From: Raoultibacter timonensis
GTDB taxonomy: Bacteria; Actinomycetota; Coriobacteriia; Coriobacteriales; Eggerthellaceae
Reading direction: 5' to 3'
Assembly: GCF_900240215.1 (NCBI RefSeq)
Contig: NZ_LT964679.1
Coordinates: 2,001,933-2,059,260 of the forward strand
DNA length: 57,328 bases
A model generated the notes under the pieces. The model saw only the letters and a program-made list of their open reading frames with translations. It was not told the DNA's origin and did not search any database. Positions 35,426 through 45,363 of the stretch are shown here, one piece after another. The position numbers and the translations under genes are program-made. The number at the start of each line of letters is the position of its first letter. Within the stretch, counting starts at the first letter, position 1.

Positions 35426-37042
35426 CTACCTTACCGTGAACATGTAATCAGTGGTGTACGTCGGCGCATGTTCCGCTCCGTCGGAACCCAGCGAGAATGC
35501 GCGAATCTTCAGGTGATACGACCCCGCCTCTTGCGGCGTGTAGTTCATGCGCCAATAAACCCAGCGGTCGATATCGGAGTTCGGTGTTTCCATGGTGATC
35601 CACGTCTTGCCTCCGTCAAGCGAGTACTCCACACGCGTGATGGGCTCGGTATAGGCATCGGCGTAGCCCTCGAACGTGATCTCCTTTCCAACCTGGTCCT
35701 CGAACACCACGCCCGTGGGATAGTTCAGGACGCCCGCATTGGGATAGAACACCACCTCGGGATCGGGCGTAACGCTCGGGGCGACGTTGGTTCCGTGGCG
35801 CGGGTGCGTCCACAGCTTATCGGGATCGTCCTCGGTTGTGATGCTTATGGACGTCACGTATTTCGGGAATTCGGCCCCAGCAGCGCCGCCTCCGACCCAT
35901 ACAGCCACCGGATAGCCTTGCGACGGGCGCAGCGTCTCGCCGTTCACTTCGAGCACGAGCATAGCGTCTTCATCCAAATACTCGATCGGCATGAGGTTGC
36001 CGAACCCATCGTATCCCTTCGGGGTATAGCCGTTGGCCCCCTCAAGCGGTTGCGCGAACTCGATAACGTCCTTCAGGGGAATACCCGTCACCTCAGCTTG
36101 ATAGATCGTACCCTGCCCCGTACCGTTCACGTTGCAGTGGTTCTTCAAAACGGCCGTTACGGTACCGAACCGCTCCTTGAGTTCAGGGAGCGTCATGGTG
36201 ACGGGATTCGACACGTCGCCTTTGATCTCGATCGTCCAGTTCTCGTACACGGTCGGATCGATTTGCGTATCGTCGTTGGTCCACTCGGCAGGCTCTGATT
36301 TGATCGTCTTGTAGAATTGGTTCTCAAGCGGTGTGATGGTATCTTGGTCGTAGGATACCGTTGCCCCGGAATCCTTGGCGGCAACCGTCTTGTAGCCCTT
36401 GAACAGATCGTACTTGGCAACATCCCAGAGCACGAACTCGCCGTCATCGTCGATATGGTGGCACGACATGCAATTGCCGCCCATATCCCCGAACATCTCA
36501 TTGTTGAAATGCGTCTGGTGGATGTTGTCCTTGAGCTTGTTCGCCGACGGCTGCCACGTATCGTGGCACATAACGCAGTTTTGGACTCCCTGCTCCACCG
36601 GATATCCCATCATTATAAGGCGATGATAGGTAGGCTGGTTCATCTGGGCGTCTTCGAGCGTCTCGTGGCACGACAAGCATCCTCGATCCTCAGCATCGAG
36701 CCATGCAACGTTGTACCCCTTGCTGTCTGCGGGAACGGGCTGTATTTCGAAACCGTTGCGATCGGTGTATACCGACGGCTGGTTGTTCTCGGCATTCGCC
36801 GCTTCCTCCTCCTCGTGGGAGTAAATATCGGACAGCTGATCGATATTGTCAATCAGGCGCCCCTCGTCGCTGTACCCGATCTTGCTGCCGATTTTTCCGT
36901 CGACGAAATTCAGATTCTCCGCAGCGCCACCAGGCTCTGCCGCCTCGCTCGTCGCTTGCTGCGGAGAGCAGGCCGCCAGCGCCGCAAGCGCACAAACGGC
37001 ACATGCGGCGGCCAAAAGAACGGCCTTCTTTTTCCGTATCAT
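35426..37042 (-). CDS. Three-haem c-type lipoprotein fused to sulfite-oxidase-like molybdopterin and Ig-like domains (locus A large subunit)
   Basis: This 538-residue exported lipoprotein has its lipobox Cys at residue 25. Three CxxCH haem-c sites follow: CLSCH 122-126, CVMCH 156-160, CMSCH 191-195. A molybdopterin-type domain spans about 265-400 (WTIEIKGDVSNPVTMTLPEL, Cys303 in NHCNVNG, LEVNGETLRPSQGYPV). The Ig-like Mo-co dimerisation domain spans ~440-538 (ITFEGYADAYTEPITRVEYS, YSLDGGKTW). This predicts an extracytoplasmic oxidoreductase with its own haem relay. It heads a two-gene operon with the small molybdopterin protein. The paralogue is at 53307-54911. Substrate and direction of reaction are unknown. 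Confidence 0.85.
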   Translation of the reverse strand: MIRKKKAVLLAAACAVCALAALAACSPQQATSEAAEPGGAAENLNFVDGKIGSKIGYSDEGRLIDNIDQLSDIYSHEEEEAANAENNQPSVYTDRNGFEIQPVPADSKGYNVAWLDAEDRGCLSCHETLEDAQMNQPTYHRLIMMGYPVEQGVQNCVMCHDTWQPSANKLKDNIHQTHFNNEMFGDMGGNCMSCHHIDDDGEFVLWDVAKYDLFKGYKTVAAKDSGATVSYDQDTITPLENQFYKTIKSEPAEWTNDDTQIDPTVYENWTIEIKGDVSNPVTMTLPELKERFGTVTAVLKNHCNVNGTGQGTIYQAEVTGIPLKDVIEFAQPLEGANGYTPKGYDGFGNLMPIEYLDEDAMLVLEVNGETLRPSQGYPVAVWVGGGAAGAEFPKYVTSISITTEDDPDKLWTHPRHGTNVAPSVTPDPEVVFYPNAGVLNYPTGVVFEDQVGKEITFEGYADAYTEPITRVEYSLDGGKTWITMETPNSDIDRWVYWRMNYTPQEAGSYHLKIRAFSLGSDGAEHAPTYTTDYMFTVR

Positions 37043-37206
37043 ATCCTTTCCTTTCTTCTCCTCGTTTCATCGCGATCCGTCCGGCTTCCGGAAGCCCCAA
37101 GGGGTTGCCGTTGCATCCGGCGAGCGCACGATTGCCCATTGTAGAGAGAAGGAAACGCCGCAACCATCGTCCAAACACCCGATTCATGGCCCAAGGCCCA
37201 CAGCGC

Positions 37207-37236
37207 AAAGCATCCTCCCATAGGGAGGATGCTTTT
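37207..37236. terminator. Terminator between LuxR regulator 3 and the locus A haem gene
   Basis: GCATCCTCCC and GGGAGGATGC pair perfectly around ATA, with TTTT on the plus side and TTT on the minus side. It probably ends the LuxR transcript, which would give the haem operon its own promoter in 37043-37206. Confidence 0.7.
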
Positions 37237-37278
37237 CGGATAATCCCACGTAAGATGCCTCGTCGACACCTTTCTGCG

Positions 37279-38868
37279 TCAATCGCCCAAATTAAGAACC
37301 TTGTCCATAAGCTGCTGTCGGTCGCTTACGCCGACTTTGACGTAGATATGCTGCATATGCGTCTTAACCGTACTGGCGGCAAGCGTAAGCTCGTCTTGGA
37401 TCGCCCCGCCCGTACGCCCCTGAACAAGCAACAGCAATACATCCCTCTCGCGCGGGGAAAGGCCGTACTGGCTGGCAACCTCGTCGCAGCGTTCGTCGAT
37501 AGCGCGTGCGAGAAGCTCGCTCGCCGGCTCCCCGATCTCCACGCCCGCCCCATCGGACGCAACACCCTCGCAGACAGAATCATTGTCCGGATCGCCCGGA
37601 ATGCGCGTTTCGACCGATTCGGAACCGCCCTTGAAAGCCCTCGCATCAAGGCGATCGGGAGAACGTCGGCCGATGCACGAGCACACCATGAACACCATGA
37701 ACAGTGCGTAGATGACCACGAGGATGAAGGCGCTGCCCACAGCGTTCTCCCCCGTAATAAGCACCACCCAGAGAATGGATGCCGCCGCGTACACGGCGCC
37801 CGCCAATCCGATCATCCTGTTTGCGGGAACGTTCAGAGCGTCGATGGCAACGGCGACCGTCGACCAGAACAGCAGCAAAGCGAACGGATCGTTCACGTTG
37901 ACGATGCTATCCAGCAAAAACGACGGCACAGCTGACAGCGACGAGCGCAGCGCCGCCACGACCAAACTCGCCATCACCAACAGTATGCCGAGCTGAAACC
38001 GCATGGCAACGGGATGTTTGCCGGCACGAATAATGGCAAAGTAACCGAACAGGCCCAGCGAGACGATCTGAAACGCCACCGTAAACGCCACCGACCAGAA
38101 CTCGAGCCCGATCGTATGGTCGGTGCCCCACATACCCGATATGCTGCATGCGCGCACGACGGAAAGCAGCAGCGCGATAGCCACCACCATAACCATCAGA
38201 TACCGGCGCTCCCCCGATCCCGTATTCGCCGTGCGAGGAAGGGTGGGCACGCCGAACACGCTCCGATCGCCGACGGTTTCGGTCGCCGCGTTACGTCGCG
38301 CAGCAGCGCACGACAGCTCGAACATGAGAGCGGAAACAAGCGGCAACGCCATGGCGACCAGCACCTGAGCCTCAAGCGCCATGGTGGCGTCGAGTGTTGC
38401 AAGCGCTATCTGGCGCAGGGGAAACGCCGCAGCGAAAGACCACACCATGCAGGAAAGCCCCTGCGTCATAGAGAGCAGCAAGACAAAACGCGATACGAAC
38501 CAGAAGTAGCCGAAGCCCGATGCCACTATGCCCACGACGGCAATCGTGCGCTGATCGAAGAAATCCTGGCGAAACGAAAGGGCAAACGTCACCGCCCCGG
38601 CAGCAGCCACCAAAGGAAGCACGTAGCGCAGTACGGCGTCGAAGCGACGTGCGCGCTTCGGGATAACCATGCACACAACGGCGCAAACTAAGATTCCGAC
38701 CAGCCAGAACACCCGCGCGTTCGCCCAATCGCCCAACCCCGCCGAAGCCAGGAGGAACCCCGGCGAATGACCCATGAGTTTGCACCACAGGATAGCCGCC
38801 GTTATTCCAAGGGTGGCGAAAACTCCCGGACCGACCGGCATCGATGAAACTCTTTTGGCGTACATCAT
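37279..38868 (-). CDS. Membrane-anchored LuxR-family regulator 3
   Basis: This 529-residue protein has about twelve hydrophobic segments, a variable acidic linker and a C-terminal LuxR domain (YGLSPRERDVLLLLVQG, LAASTVKTHMQHIYVKVG). ATG at 38868 overlaps the TGA of the upstream Ig-domain gene in the string ATGATG, so it is translationally coupled to that gene. It lies between the Ig-domain gene and the three-haem operon of locus A and is the obvious candidate regulator of that locus. A longer frame to 39033 would overlap the Ig-domain gene. Confidence 0.88.
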   Translation of the reverse strand: MMYAKRVSSMPVGPGVFATLGITAAILWCKLMGHSPGFLLASAGLGDWANARVFWLVGILVCAVVCMVIPKRARRFDAVLRYVLPLVAAAGAVTFALSFRQDFFDQRTIAVVGIVASGFGYFWFVSRFVLLLSMTQGLSCMVWSFAAAFPLRQIALATLDATMALEAQVLVAMALPLVSALMFELSCAAARRNAATETVGDRSVFGVPTLPRTANTGSGERRYLMVMVVAIALLLSVVRACSISGMWGTDHTIGLEFWSVAFTVAFQIVSLGLFGYFAIIRAGKHPVAMRFQLGILLVMASLVVAALRSSLSAVPSFLLDSIVNVNDPFALLLFWSTVAVAIDALNVPANRMIGLAGAVYAAASILWVVLITGENAVGSAFILVVIYALFMVFMVCSCIGRRSPDRLDARAFKGGSESVETRIPGDPDNDSVCEGVASDGAGVEIGEPASELLARAIDERCDEVASQYGLSPRERDVLLLLVQGRTGGAIQDELTLAASTVKTHMQHIYVKVGVSDRQQLMDKVLNLGD

Positions 38869-39146
38869 TCTGATATGTAAAGCTCGGTAACGGCGGCTTC
38901 CGGGCTTTTGCGGCCGTCCTCCGTAACAGAGCGAACCTTGAGTTGATAGGCGCCCGCTTCTTCGGGCTTCCAGGAAAAGGTCCAGTGCACCATGAGGTCG
39001 GGACTGCTCTTTTCGGTGGAATGGCTCACCCACGAATTGCCTCCGTCGAGCGTAAACTCAACGGCAACGATATGGCTGCCGAAATCGTCGGCATACCCCT
39101 CTAGCGTGACCGTTTGGCCAACTTTTCCTTGAACCGGAGCTATCAT
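38865..39146 (-). CDS. Stand-alone Ig-like Mo-co dimerisation domain protein (locus A)
   Basis: This 93-residue protein (MIAPVQGKVGQTVTLEGYAD start, EFTLDGGNSW middle, YQLKVRSVTEDGRKSPEAAV end) corresponds to the Ig-like C-terminal dimerisation domain of sulfite oxidases and nothing else. It has no signal peptide, so it must be cytoplasmic or carried out with a partner. It is about two-thirds identical by eye to the protein at 52099-52380 and matches the C-terminal domain of the three-haem protein. The stop overlaps the LuxR regulator 3 start. It is absent from simple gene-length filters because of its size. Confidence 0.85.
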   Translation of the reverse strand: MIAPVQGKVGQTVTLEGYADDFGSHIVAVEFTLDGGNSWVSHSTEKSSPDLMVHWTFSWKPEEAGAYQLKVRSVTEDGRKSPEAAVTELYISE

Positions 39147-39323
39147 ATTCCCCCACTTCTCACAACGGATCGTATTCTCCCACACCCCTACCCCAAAGGC
39201 AATAAAACCCTTAGGCGCCGCACGGATCGTTCGGTGCAGGCAAAGGGAGCCCGTCGCGAACGCATAGGGAACCGCACGGGAGTCGGCTCGCGTACCCGAT
39301 TCCGCCCGTCCGGTACTCAAACG

Positions 39324-39355
39324 CAGGCGGCGGGACCCGAAGGCCCCGCCGCCTG
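39324..39355 (-). terminator. Hairpin after flavoprotein 3
   Basis: CAGGCGGCGGG and CCCGCCGCCTG form an 11-bp stem with a 10-base loop, followed on the minus strand by CGTTTG. It lies 78 bases after the flavoprotein 3 stop and is a probable terminator with a poor T-run. Confidence 0.55.
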
Positions 39356-39432
39356 AAGCGCCTGGCTTTGCAAAAGCCGCATCCCCGCTGGTAAAACGCA
39401 ACTGGACAGAAAGCGATCGAATAGGAACCGCC

Positions 39433-41046
39433 CTACGCAATCGGCTCGTCGAACGTACCCATGATCTGCTTGACTGCAAGAATGCCGCCCGTCGCCGCGC
39501 GCGACAGAGAGAAACCGCCGAACCCGACCACCGGATAGTCGTAGCCGAAGAACGAGCCCTGCACGTTGCCGGAAACGTACAGGTTGGGCACCGGCGTGCC
39601 ATCCTCTTTCAGGGCCCGACAGCGCTCATCGCTCGCCAAACCGCCGCACACGGCCAACTTGCCAGGCATACGCTCGATCGCGTAAAACGGCGCATCCTTG
39701 ATGCCATTCCATACAAAGAATTCGCTGGCCATGCCAAAGTCCTCGTCGTTGCCCTTATCGACGAGCTCATTGTAGCGATCGATCGTCTTCTGCAATGCGG
39801 CCGCATCGAGACCCGCCATGCCGGCAAGCTCTTCGATCGTATCAGCTTTCAGTATCTGCCCTGCCTCGACCGCACCATTCAAGGCTTTTTCGTCAGCCGG
39901 ACGGCCTCCGTTAGTGTAATCGAACGCATGCTCGAGTAAATGCGAATCGATAATCTGAAACGCACGGTGTTCGGGCTGCATCGCAACGGCGGTCGCAAGC
40001 GCTTGGTAGCCGACGTTCTCGTTCGTGAAGCGCTCCGCGTTGACATTAACATGGAGCCACGGCACCGCAGAGAAGGGTGCAGCCCCTTGAGGGAGCGGTG
40101 TCGGGTCGAAATGCATCATAAGCCCGACCGACGGGGTGTCCATCTTGGCTCCGGCCCACATACCCATTTTATGACCGTCTCCAGTGTTGGTAGCTACGGC
40201 GTGCAGCGTGGGCATACCGAGCATAACGGGGCAGTACGCCTCGAGCATCTCGTCGTCGTCCGAGATGTCGCCCGTCGCAAGCACAACGCCTTTCCTGGCA
40301 TTGACCTGTACGTACTCTCCACCCTTTCGCTCGCCGATCGCACCGGTGACCGCGCCCGATTCGTCAACGATCAGCTGTACCGCAGGCGTGCTGTAAAGGA
40401 AGTTGACGCCATGTTCTGCCGCCTTTTCGCCCATGGCGGCATACAGATCAGCGAATGCTTTGTACCGCGTCGAGAGATCGTCGTCGTACAGCCAACGGTA
40501 AGCAACGTAACCATCGACGATGGCGGGCGACGCCTTCGGCTCGGGAATGTTCTCGATGATGAGCTTGGAGCACTCGCCCGTGCGCTCGAGAACGTTCTTC
40601 ACGAGTTTGAGATTGGCCTTTCCGTTCGCAAGATCGGCGAACGCCTGCATCGTCGTAGGGATATCCCATTCGATGCCCTGTTCGGTTCCCCATTCGTTGT
40701 TCCAGGTGCCGAAGCCCTGCCCATTTGTTTGGACGGTCGCCTCCTTCTGCATGACAACCGTGTCGATGCCCTCAAGCCCCGCATACATCGCAGCTGGCAC
40801 ACCAGCGGCTCCTGCTCCGATGATCAGCACATCGCAATCGATCGTTTCCGCAACATCGGTGATGGGATCGGGCTTGACCGACCAGCTCCAGCGGCCCTTC
40901 TCGCCACCCGCAACATCCGCCGTCGGCGCGTCAGCCTTTGCCGGCGAACCGCCGCCCGCGCAACCGACCAATCCGGCGCCTGCCATTACCGTACCGGTTG
41001 CAAGCGCGCCTTTGAGGAAGTTCCTCCTCGAAATCGTTTCCTTCAT
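39433..41046 (-). CDS. Tat-exported FAD-dependent reductase 3
   Basis: This 537-residue secreted flavoprotein has the Tat motif SRRNFLKG at residue 6 and a lipobox-like LVGC near residue 29. The FAD P-loop GAGAAGVPAAMYAGLEG lies near residue 76, with ATGDISDDDEM near residue 260 and GNVQGSFFGYDYPVVGFGG near the end. ATG at 41046 follows AAGGAGGG; the longer frame crosses the promoter. It is divergent from LuxR regulator 4. It belongs to the fumarate-reductase superfamily; the substrate is unknown and it has no electron-donor domain of its own. Confidence 0.92.
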   Translation of the reverse strand: MKETISRRNFLKGALATGTVMAGAGLVGCAGGGSPAKADAPTADVAGGEKGRWSWSVKPDPITDVAETIDCDVLIIGAGAAGVPAAMYAGLEGIDTVVMQKEATVQTNGQGFGTWNNEWGTEQGIEWDIPTTMQAFADLANGKANLKLVKNVLERTGECSKLIIENIPEPKASPAIVDGYVAYRWLYDDDLSTRYKAFADLYAAMGEKAAEHGVNFLYSTPAVQLIVDESGAVTGAIGERKGGEYVQVNARKGVVLATGDISDDDEMLEAYCPVMLGMPTLHAVATNTGDGHKMGMWAGAKMDTPSVGLMMHFDPTPLPQGAAPFSAVPWLHVNVNAERFTNENVGYQALATAVAMQPEHRAFQIIDSHLLEHAFDYTNGGRPADEKALNGAVEAGQILKADTIEELAGMAGLDAAALQKTIDRYNELVDKGNDEDFGMASEFFVWNGIKDAPFYAIERMPGKLAVCGGLASDERCRALKEDGTPVPNLYVSGNVQGSFFGYDYPVVGFGGFSLSRAATGGILAVKQIMGTFDEPIA

Positions 41047-41156
41047 GATTCCCTCCTTACTGGGTATGGATCTGCCGACCGCACGTTCACATCCTGAGCC
41101 GGCAGACCCATCGTAGGAGCCACGGAGTGTTCGCGCATCATCCCGCAGCACCCAAC

Positions 41157-41212
41157 ACGGGGGGATTTCAGAATCGCCATCTCCCCCCTCGGGGTAAAAA
41201 CGGGGGGATTTC
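41157..41212. promoter_or_regulatory. G-rich direct repeats in the flavoprotein 3/LuxR 4 promoter
   Basis: ACGGGGGGATTTC occurs exactly twice, at 41157-41169 and 41200-41212. The starts are 43 bases apart, four helical turns, and an oppositely oriented CTCCCCCCTC lies between them. The position in the divergent promoter suggests a LuxR binding array. Confidence 0.55.
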
Positions 41213-41288
41213 GCCTCGCCCGCCGCGCAGCGCACCGCATCTGTCCTATAATCACTTGAGTTGATTTACGCGATACAGGGAGGTTCGC

Positions 41289-42743
41289 GTGATCCGAGAT
41301 GGCAGCAACAAAAAGTTGCTCGACAGGATATGGGATAAGATTCCCCCGACCCCGTTCTGCTTTCTGGGTATGGGGATATTTCGCGTATGGACGGGTACCG
41401 TCAACGACAGCGCAGCGTTCCCCCTCGTTGATTTCAGCGCCTACGGCTACTTCGACATCGTGACCGCAGCGTTCCTGCTGTGCCTTGCCGCCCTCTCGCG
41501 CTGGATCGTTCCGCTGTGCAGGAAGCCGTTCATCTTTCCGCTGACGGGTTTTTTCATGATCGCCTGCGCCTGCATGCGATTCTACACCGTGCTGCACCCC
41601 GAGCTTGCAGCTACGCTGACAACGCCTGCGTTGTTTCTCGGCGCATTGGGCGTCGGTCTCATCCTGATGCTCTGGTCGGAATTCTACGGTTGCATCAACC
41701 CGCTGCGCGTCGCACTCTACTACTCGGCGGGAATCATCGTGAGCGTCTTTCTTCTCTGGATATTCAAAGGCCTTGCCTTCTACTGGCTGTGGGCCGGCAC
41801 CTGCATCGTCCCCGTCGTCTCGCTCGGGTGCCTATGGCGCTCGTACAAAACGCTGCCAGAGGATGAATACCCGCACGCAAGCTGGGGGAAATTCTCGTTT
41901 CCCTGGAAACCGATTCTCGTCGTATGCCTGTATTCATTCGCGTTCGGACTTCACGAGAGCATCTTCCACGGCTATTTGAGCTACAGCTCGGGGGAAGGGG
42001 ATCTGTTTGCGGCTTTGTTCGTGTACCTCGGGATCATGCTTCGCCGAGAGACGTTTAACTTCTCCCTCATCTGGAAGCTGGCAATGCCGCTCATGCTGCT
42101 CTCCCTCGTGCCGTTCGGTCTGCTCCTACCGGGAGGATCATGGCTCACCGATGTGAGCGCCGTTGCAAGCTACACGCTCTACACCATCCTCATCGTGGTA
42201 ATCCTCAGCAACCTATCGTATCGCTACGGGGTCTGCGCGCTGTGGATATTCGGCATAGAGCGCGCCGTAAGACTGATCGCCGTGCAAGCGGGCATCGGTG
42301 CCAGCCAGTTCATCTGGGCCGCCGACGCGCCGCAAAGCGCAGCCTTCGTGCCCACCACCGTGATCATCGCCGTCATCATCGTGATCGTAACGAGGTTCTT
42401 CTTCTCGGAGAAGCAGCTCTCTTCGCCATGGGGCGTGCTGCTCGAGCAGCCGCTCGACAAGAACCGCGAAGCCTACCTCGAAAAGAACCGCATCGGCATG
42501 AAATGTCGCGAGCTCGCCAAACAATACGACCTCACCACGAGGGAAGAGGAGATTTTGCTCCTCCTTTGCCTGGGCAAGAAGCCCGCAGCGATCGAAGAAG
42601 AGCTCTATGTGGCGAAAAGCACGGTGAAGACCCACATCAAGCACATCTACCAGAAAATGGGCCTTCACTCGCGCGAAGAGCTGTTCGAGCTTGTCGGGGT
42701 TAATCCGCGTTGCTACGGAACCAGCCCAAATACTCAACCCTGA
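41289..42743 (+). CDS. Membrane-anchored LuxR-family regulator 4
   Basis: This 484-residue protein has about twelve hydrophobic segments and a C-terminal LuxR domain (YDLTTREEEILLLLCLG, EELYVAKSTVKTHIKHIYQKMG). It starts with GTG at 41289 after GGGAGG. It is divergent from flavoprotein 3, which it probably controls. The last 44 bases overlap the convergent aldolase gene end. Confidence 0.9.
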   Translation: MIRDGSNKKLLDRIWDKIPPTPFCFLGMGIFRVWTGTVNDSAAFPLVDFSAYGYFDIVTAAFLLCLAALSRWIVPLCRKPFIFPLTGFFMIACACMRFYTVLHPELAATLTTPALFLGALGVGLILMLWSEFYGCINPLRVALYYSAGIIVSVFLLWIFKGLAFYWLWAGTCIVPVVSLGCLWRSYKTLPEDEYPHASWGKFSFPWKPILVVCLYSFAFGLHESIFHGYLSYSSGEGDLFAALFVYLGIMLRRETFNFSLIWKLAMPLMLLSLVPFGLLLPGGSWLTDVSAVASYTLYTILIVVILSNLSYRYGVCALWIFGIERAVRLIAVQAGIGASQFIWAADAPQSAAFVPTTVIIAVIIVIVTRFFFSEKQLSSPWGVLLEQPLDKNREAYLEKNRIGMKCRELAKQYDLTTREEEILLLLCLGKKPAAIEEELYVAKSTVKTHIKHIYQKMGLHSREELFELVGVNPRCYGTSPNTQP

Positions 42744-43695
42744 TGGGAATGCCCAGCCGTTCGGCCATCGCGCGCAGATCGTCGTCGGTCACCGCGAAGT
42801 CGATCTGAGCGCCCCCGTTCGCTGCACGCGCGGTCAGATAGATGCCCGCTGCCTTTTCGAGCGTGTGCATGAGGCCGAACGCGACATCGAGGCTTGAACC
42901 CGTCGCAAACACGCCATGCTGCGCCCACACCACAGCCGTATGCTCCTCCATGGCCTTGCTCGTGGCAAGGGCGATATCCTGACTTCCCGGCACCATCCAC
43001 TCGACCATGCCTACTCCCCCTGGAATCATGAACATGCACTCGGTCATGCTCTTCCACAGGGTAACCGTCAAATCACGGCTATCGAGCTCTTCAAGCAACG
43101 TGAGCGAGATAAGGTTCGGGGTATGGGCGTGGTATACTACACGGTTTTCTCCCGCCGTCACCGCCTTGCGTACGGCATGGATCATGAAGTGGCTTGGAAA
43201 CTCACTGGTGGGCGCACCGTTCGGCAGGCCCCACACCAGACGCCAGGCATCGCCCGCAGGATTGATCTCAACGATGCCGATGTTCTCGGAGGGATCGAGC
43301 GGGATATTGCGAAAATGCCTGCCCGCACCGGTTACCAAGAAGAATTCGCCGCGCAGGCTGTCGGCTTGGATGCCCATAGGTACCCAAGCGCCAGGCGTTT
43401 CGTTGAAAAACGAACGGCAGGCCGAAACGTCTTCGGCCTTCATGCGGTAGCTCAGATTGCCGCCGTTGCTCTCATGCCAACCCTGGAGCCATCCGTCGTG
43501 GCAGGTGCGCACGAATGCCTTGACGAACGAGCGCTGTTCAATCGAAGTCTCCGAAACGACGGTGCGGGCTTTCGAAATCCCCTTGTCGAACAGACGGGCT
43601 GCATCGTCGAAGAAACTTTGCGCACCCGACGGCTGCGAACCTTGGGAGTTTTGCGAGTTGTTTTGGGGGTTGTTTTGGGAGGTCTGGTTATCCAT
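42700..43695 (-). CDS. Class II aldolase, rhamnulose-1-phosphate aldolase-like
   Basis: This 331-residue protein has the RhaD-type pattern: WHESNGGNLSYR near residue 73, FFLVTGAGRHFRNIPLD near residue 118, the zinc histidines in YHAHTPNLISL near residue 188, and WAQHGVFATG near residue 258. RhaD cleaves rhamnulose 1-phosphate to dihydroxyacetone phosphate and lactaldehyde. No other rhamnose genes are present, so the true substrate may differ. The first ~30 residues are an Asn/Gln/Ser-rich low-complexity tail not usual for the family. It may be cotranscribed with the amino-acid ABC genes upstream (82-base gap). Confidence 0.85.
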   Translation of the reverse strand: MDNQTSQNNPQNNSQNSQGSQPSGAQSFFDDAARLFDKGISKARTVVSETSIEQRSFVKAFVRTCHDGWLQGWHESNGGNLSYRMKAEDVSACRSFFNETPGAWVPMGIQADSLRGEFFLVTGAGRHFRNIPLDPSENIGIVEINPAGDAWRLVWGLPNGAPTSEFPSHFMIHAVRKAVTAGENRVVYHAHTPNLISLTLLEELDSRDLTVTLWKSMTECMFMIPGGVGMVEWMVPGSQDIALATSKAMEEHTAVVWAQHGVFATGSSLDVAFGLMHTLEKAAGIYLTARAANGGAQIDFAVTDDDLRAMAERLGIPIRVEYLGWFRSNAD

Positions 43696-43777
43696 GCGGT
43701 CTCCTCGGCGTCAGACGAGACCCGGGCATCGGCGCGGGTCGTTTGCCACCATGGTACCGCACCGATCGAGCCGCGCG

Positions 43778-44554
<777 letters not shown>

Positions 44555-44579
44555 GGTGGTTCTCCTCGCGTCCTTCGGG

Positions 44580-45233
44580 TTAATCGTGGTAGTAGTTGAG
44601 TTTCTTTTCTACACGGGTGAGTATCATCTCCAGGATGAAGTTGAACACCCAGTAGATCACACCGGCAACCAGATACGGGATCATGCTCACCTGCGAAGCG
44701 GCAAGCGCCTTTGCCTGCGAGAACATCTCGGCGATACCGAGCACGAACGCAAGCGAGGTGTCCTTGACGAGCGTGATGATCTCGTTTCCCATGGCCGGGA
44801 GAATGCGCTTGACCACCTGGGGCAGCACGATCTTCATAAACGTCTGGGCGCGCGAGTAGCCGAGAACCGATGCGGCCTCGTACTGACCACGCGGGATCGA
44901 CTGGATGCCGCTGCGGTAGATTTCGGCGAAATACGCCGCATAGTTGATGATGAACCCGATCGAGCAGGCGATGTACTTCCAATCGGGACCCATCTGGAGC
45001 CCGAGCAGGTAATACGGGCCGAACATGAGCGCCATGAGCTGCAGCATGAGCGGCGTTCCGCGCATGATTGAGATGTAGATGCGCACGATCCAGGCGATCG
45101 GTTTGATCTTGCTCATGCGCCCGAGCGCCACTACCACGCCGAGGGGCAGCGCCCCGATGAGCGTGGTGAAGAATATCTGAGCCGTAAACAGCAAGCCCGA
45201 CAGCAAGATCCCCATCATCGTACCAAAATCCAC
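44580..45233 (-). CDS. Amino-acid ABC transporter permease
   Basis: This 217-residue membrane protein has about five hydrophobic segments, the HisM/GlnP opening ([16 protein letters not shown]) and the EAA-loop region ([23 protein letters not shown]). It forms the channel of a polar amino-acid importer with its neighbours. It is the only permease gene here, so a homodimer is likely. Confidence 0.95.
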   Translation of the reverse strand: MDFGTMMGILLSGLLFTAQIFFTTLIGALPLGVVVALGRMSKIKPIAWIVRIYISIMRGTPLMLQLMALMFGPYYLLGLQMGPDWKYIACSIGFIINYAAYFAEIYRSGIQSIPRGQYEAASVLGYSRAQTFMKIVLPQVVKRILPAMGNEIITLVKDTSLAFVLGIAEMFSQAKALAASQVSMIPYLVAGVIYWVFNFILEMILTRVEKKLNYYHD

Positions 45234-45363
45234 GGTGCAGCCTTTCTAAACGCAGCTACGGGCGAAGGTAAGCACCCTCGCCCGTTTCCGTATCGTAGGT
45301 GTGCTGCTCGGCCGATGGCGGGCAGCTCGCAAGCGCAACCGAAGCGGCGCAGGTTGCCAAATC

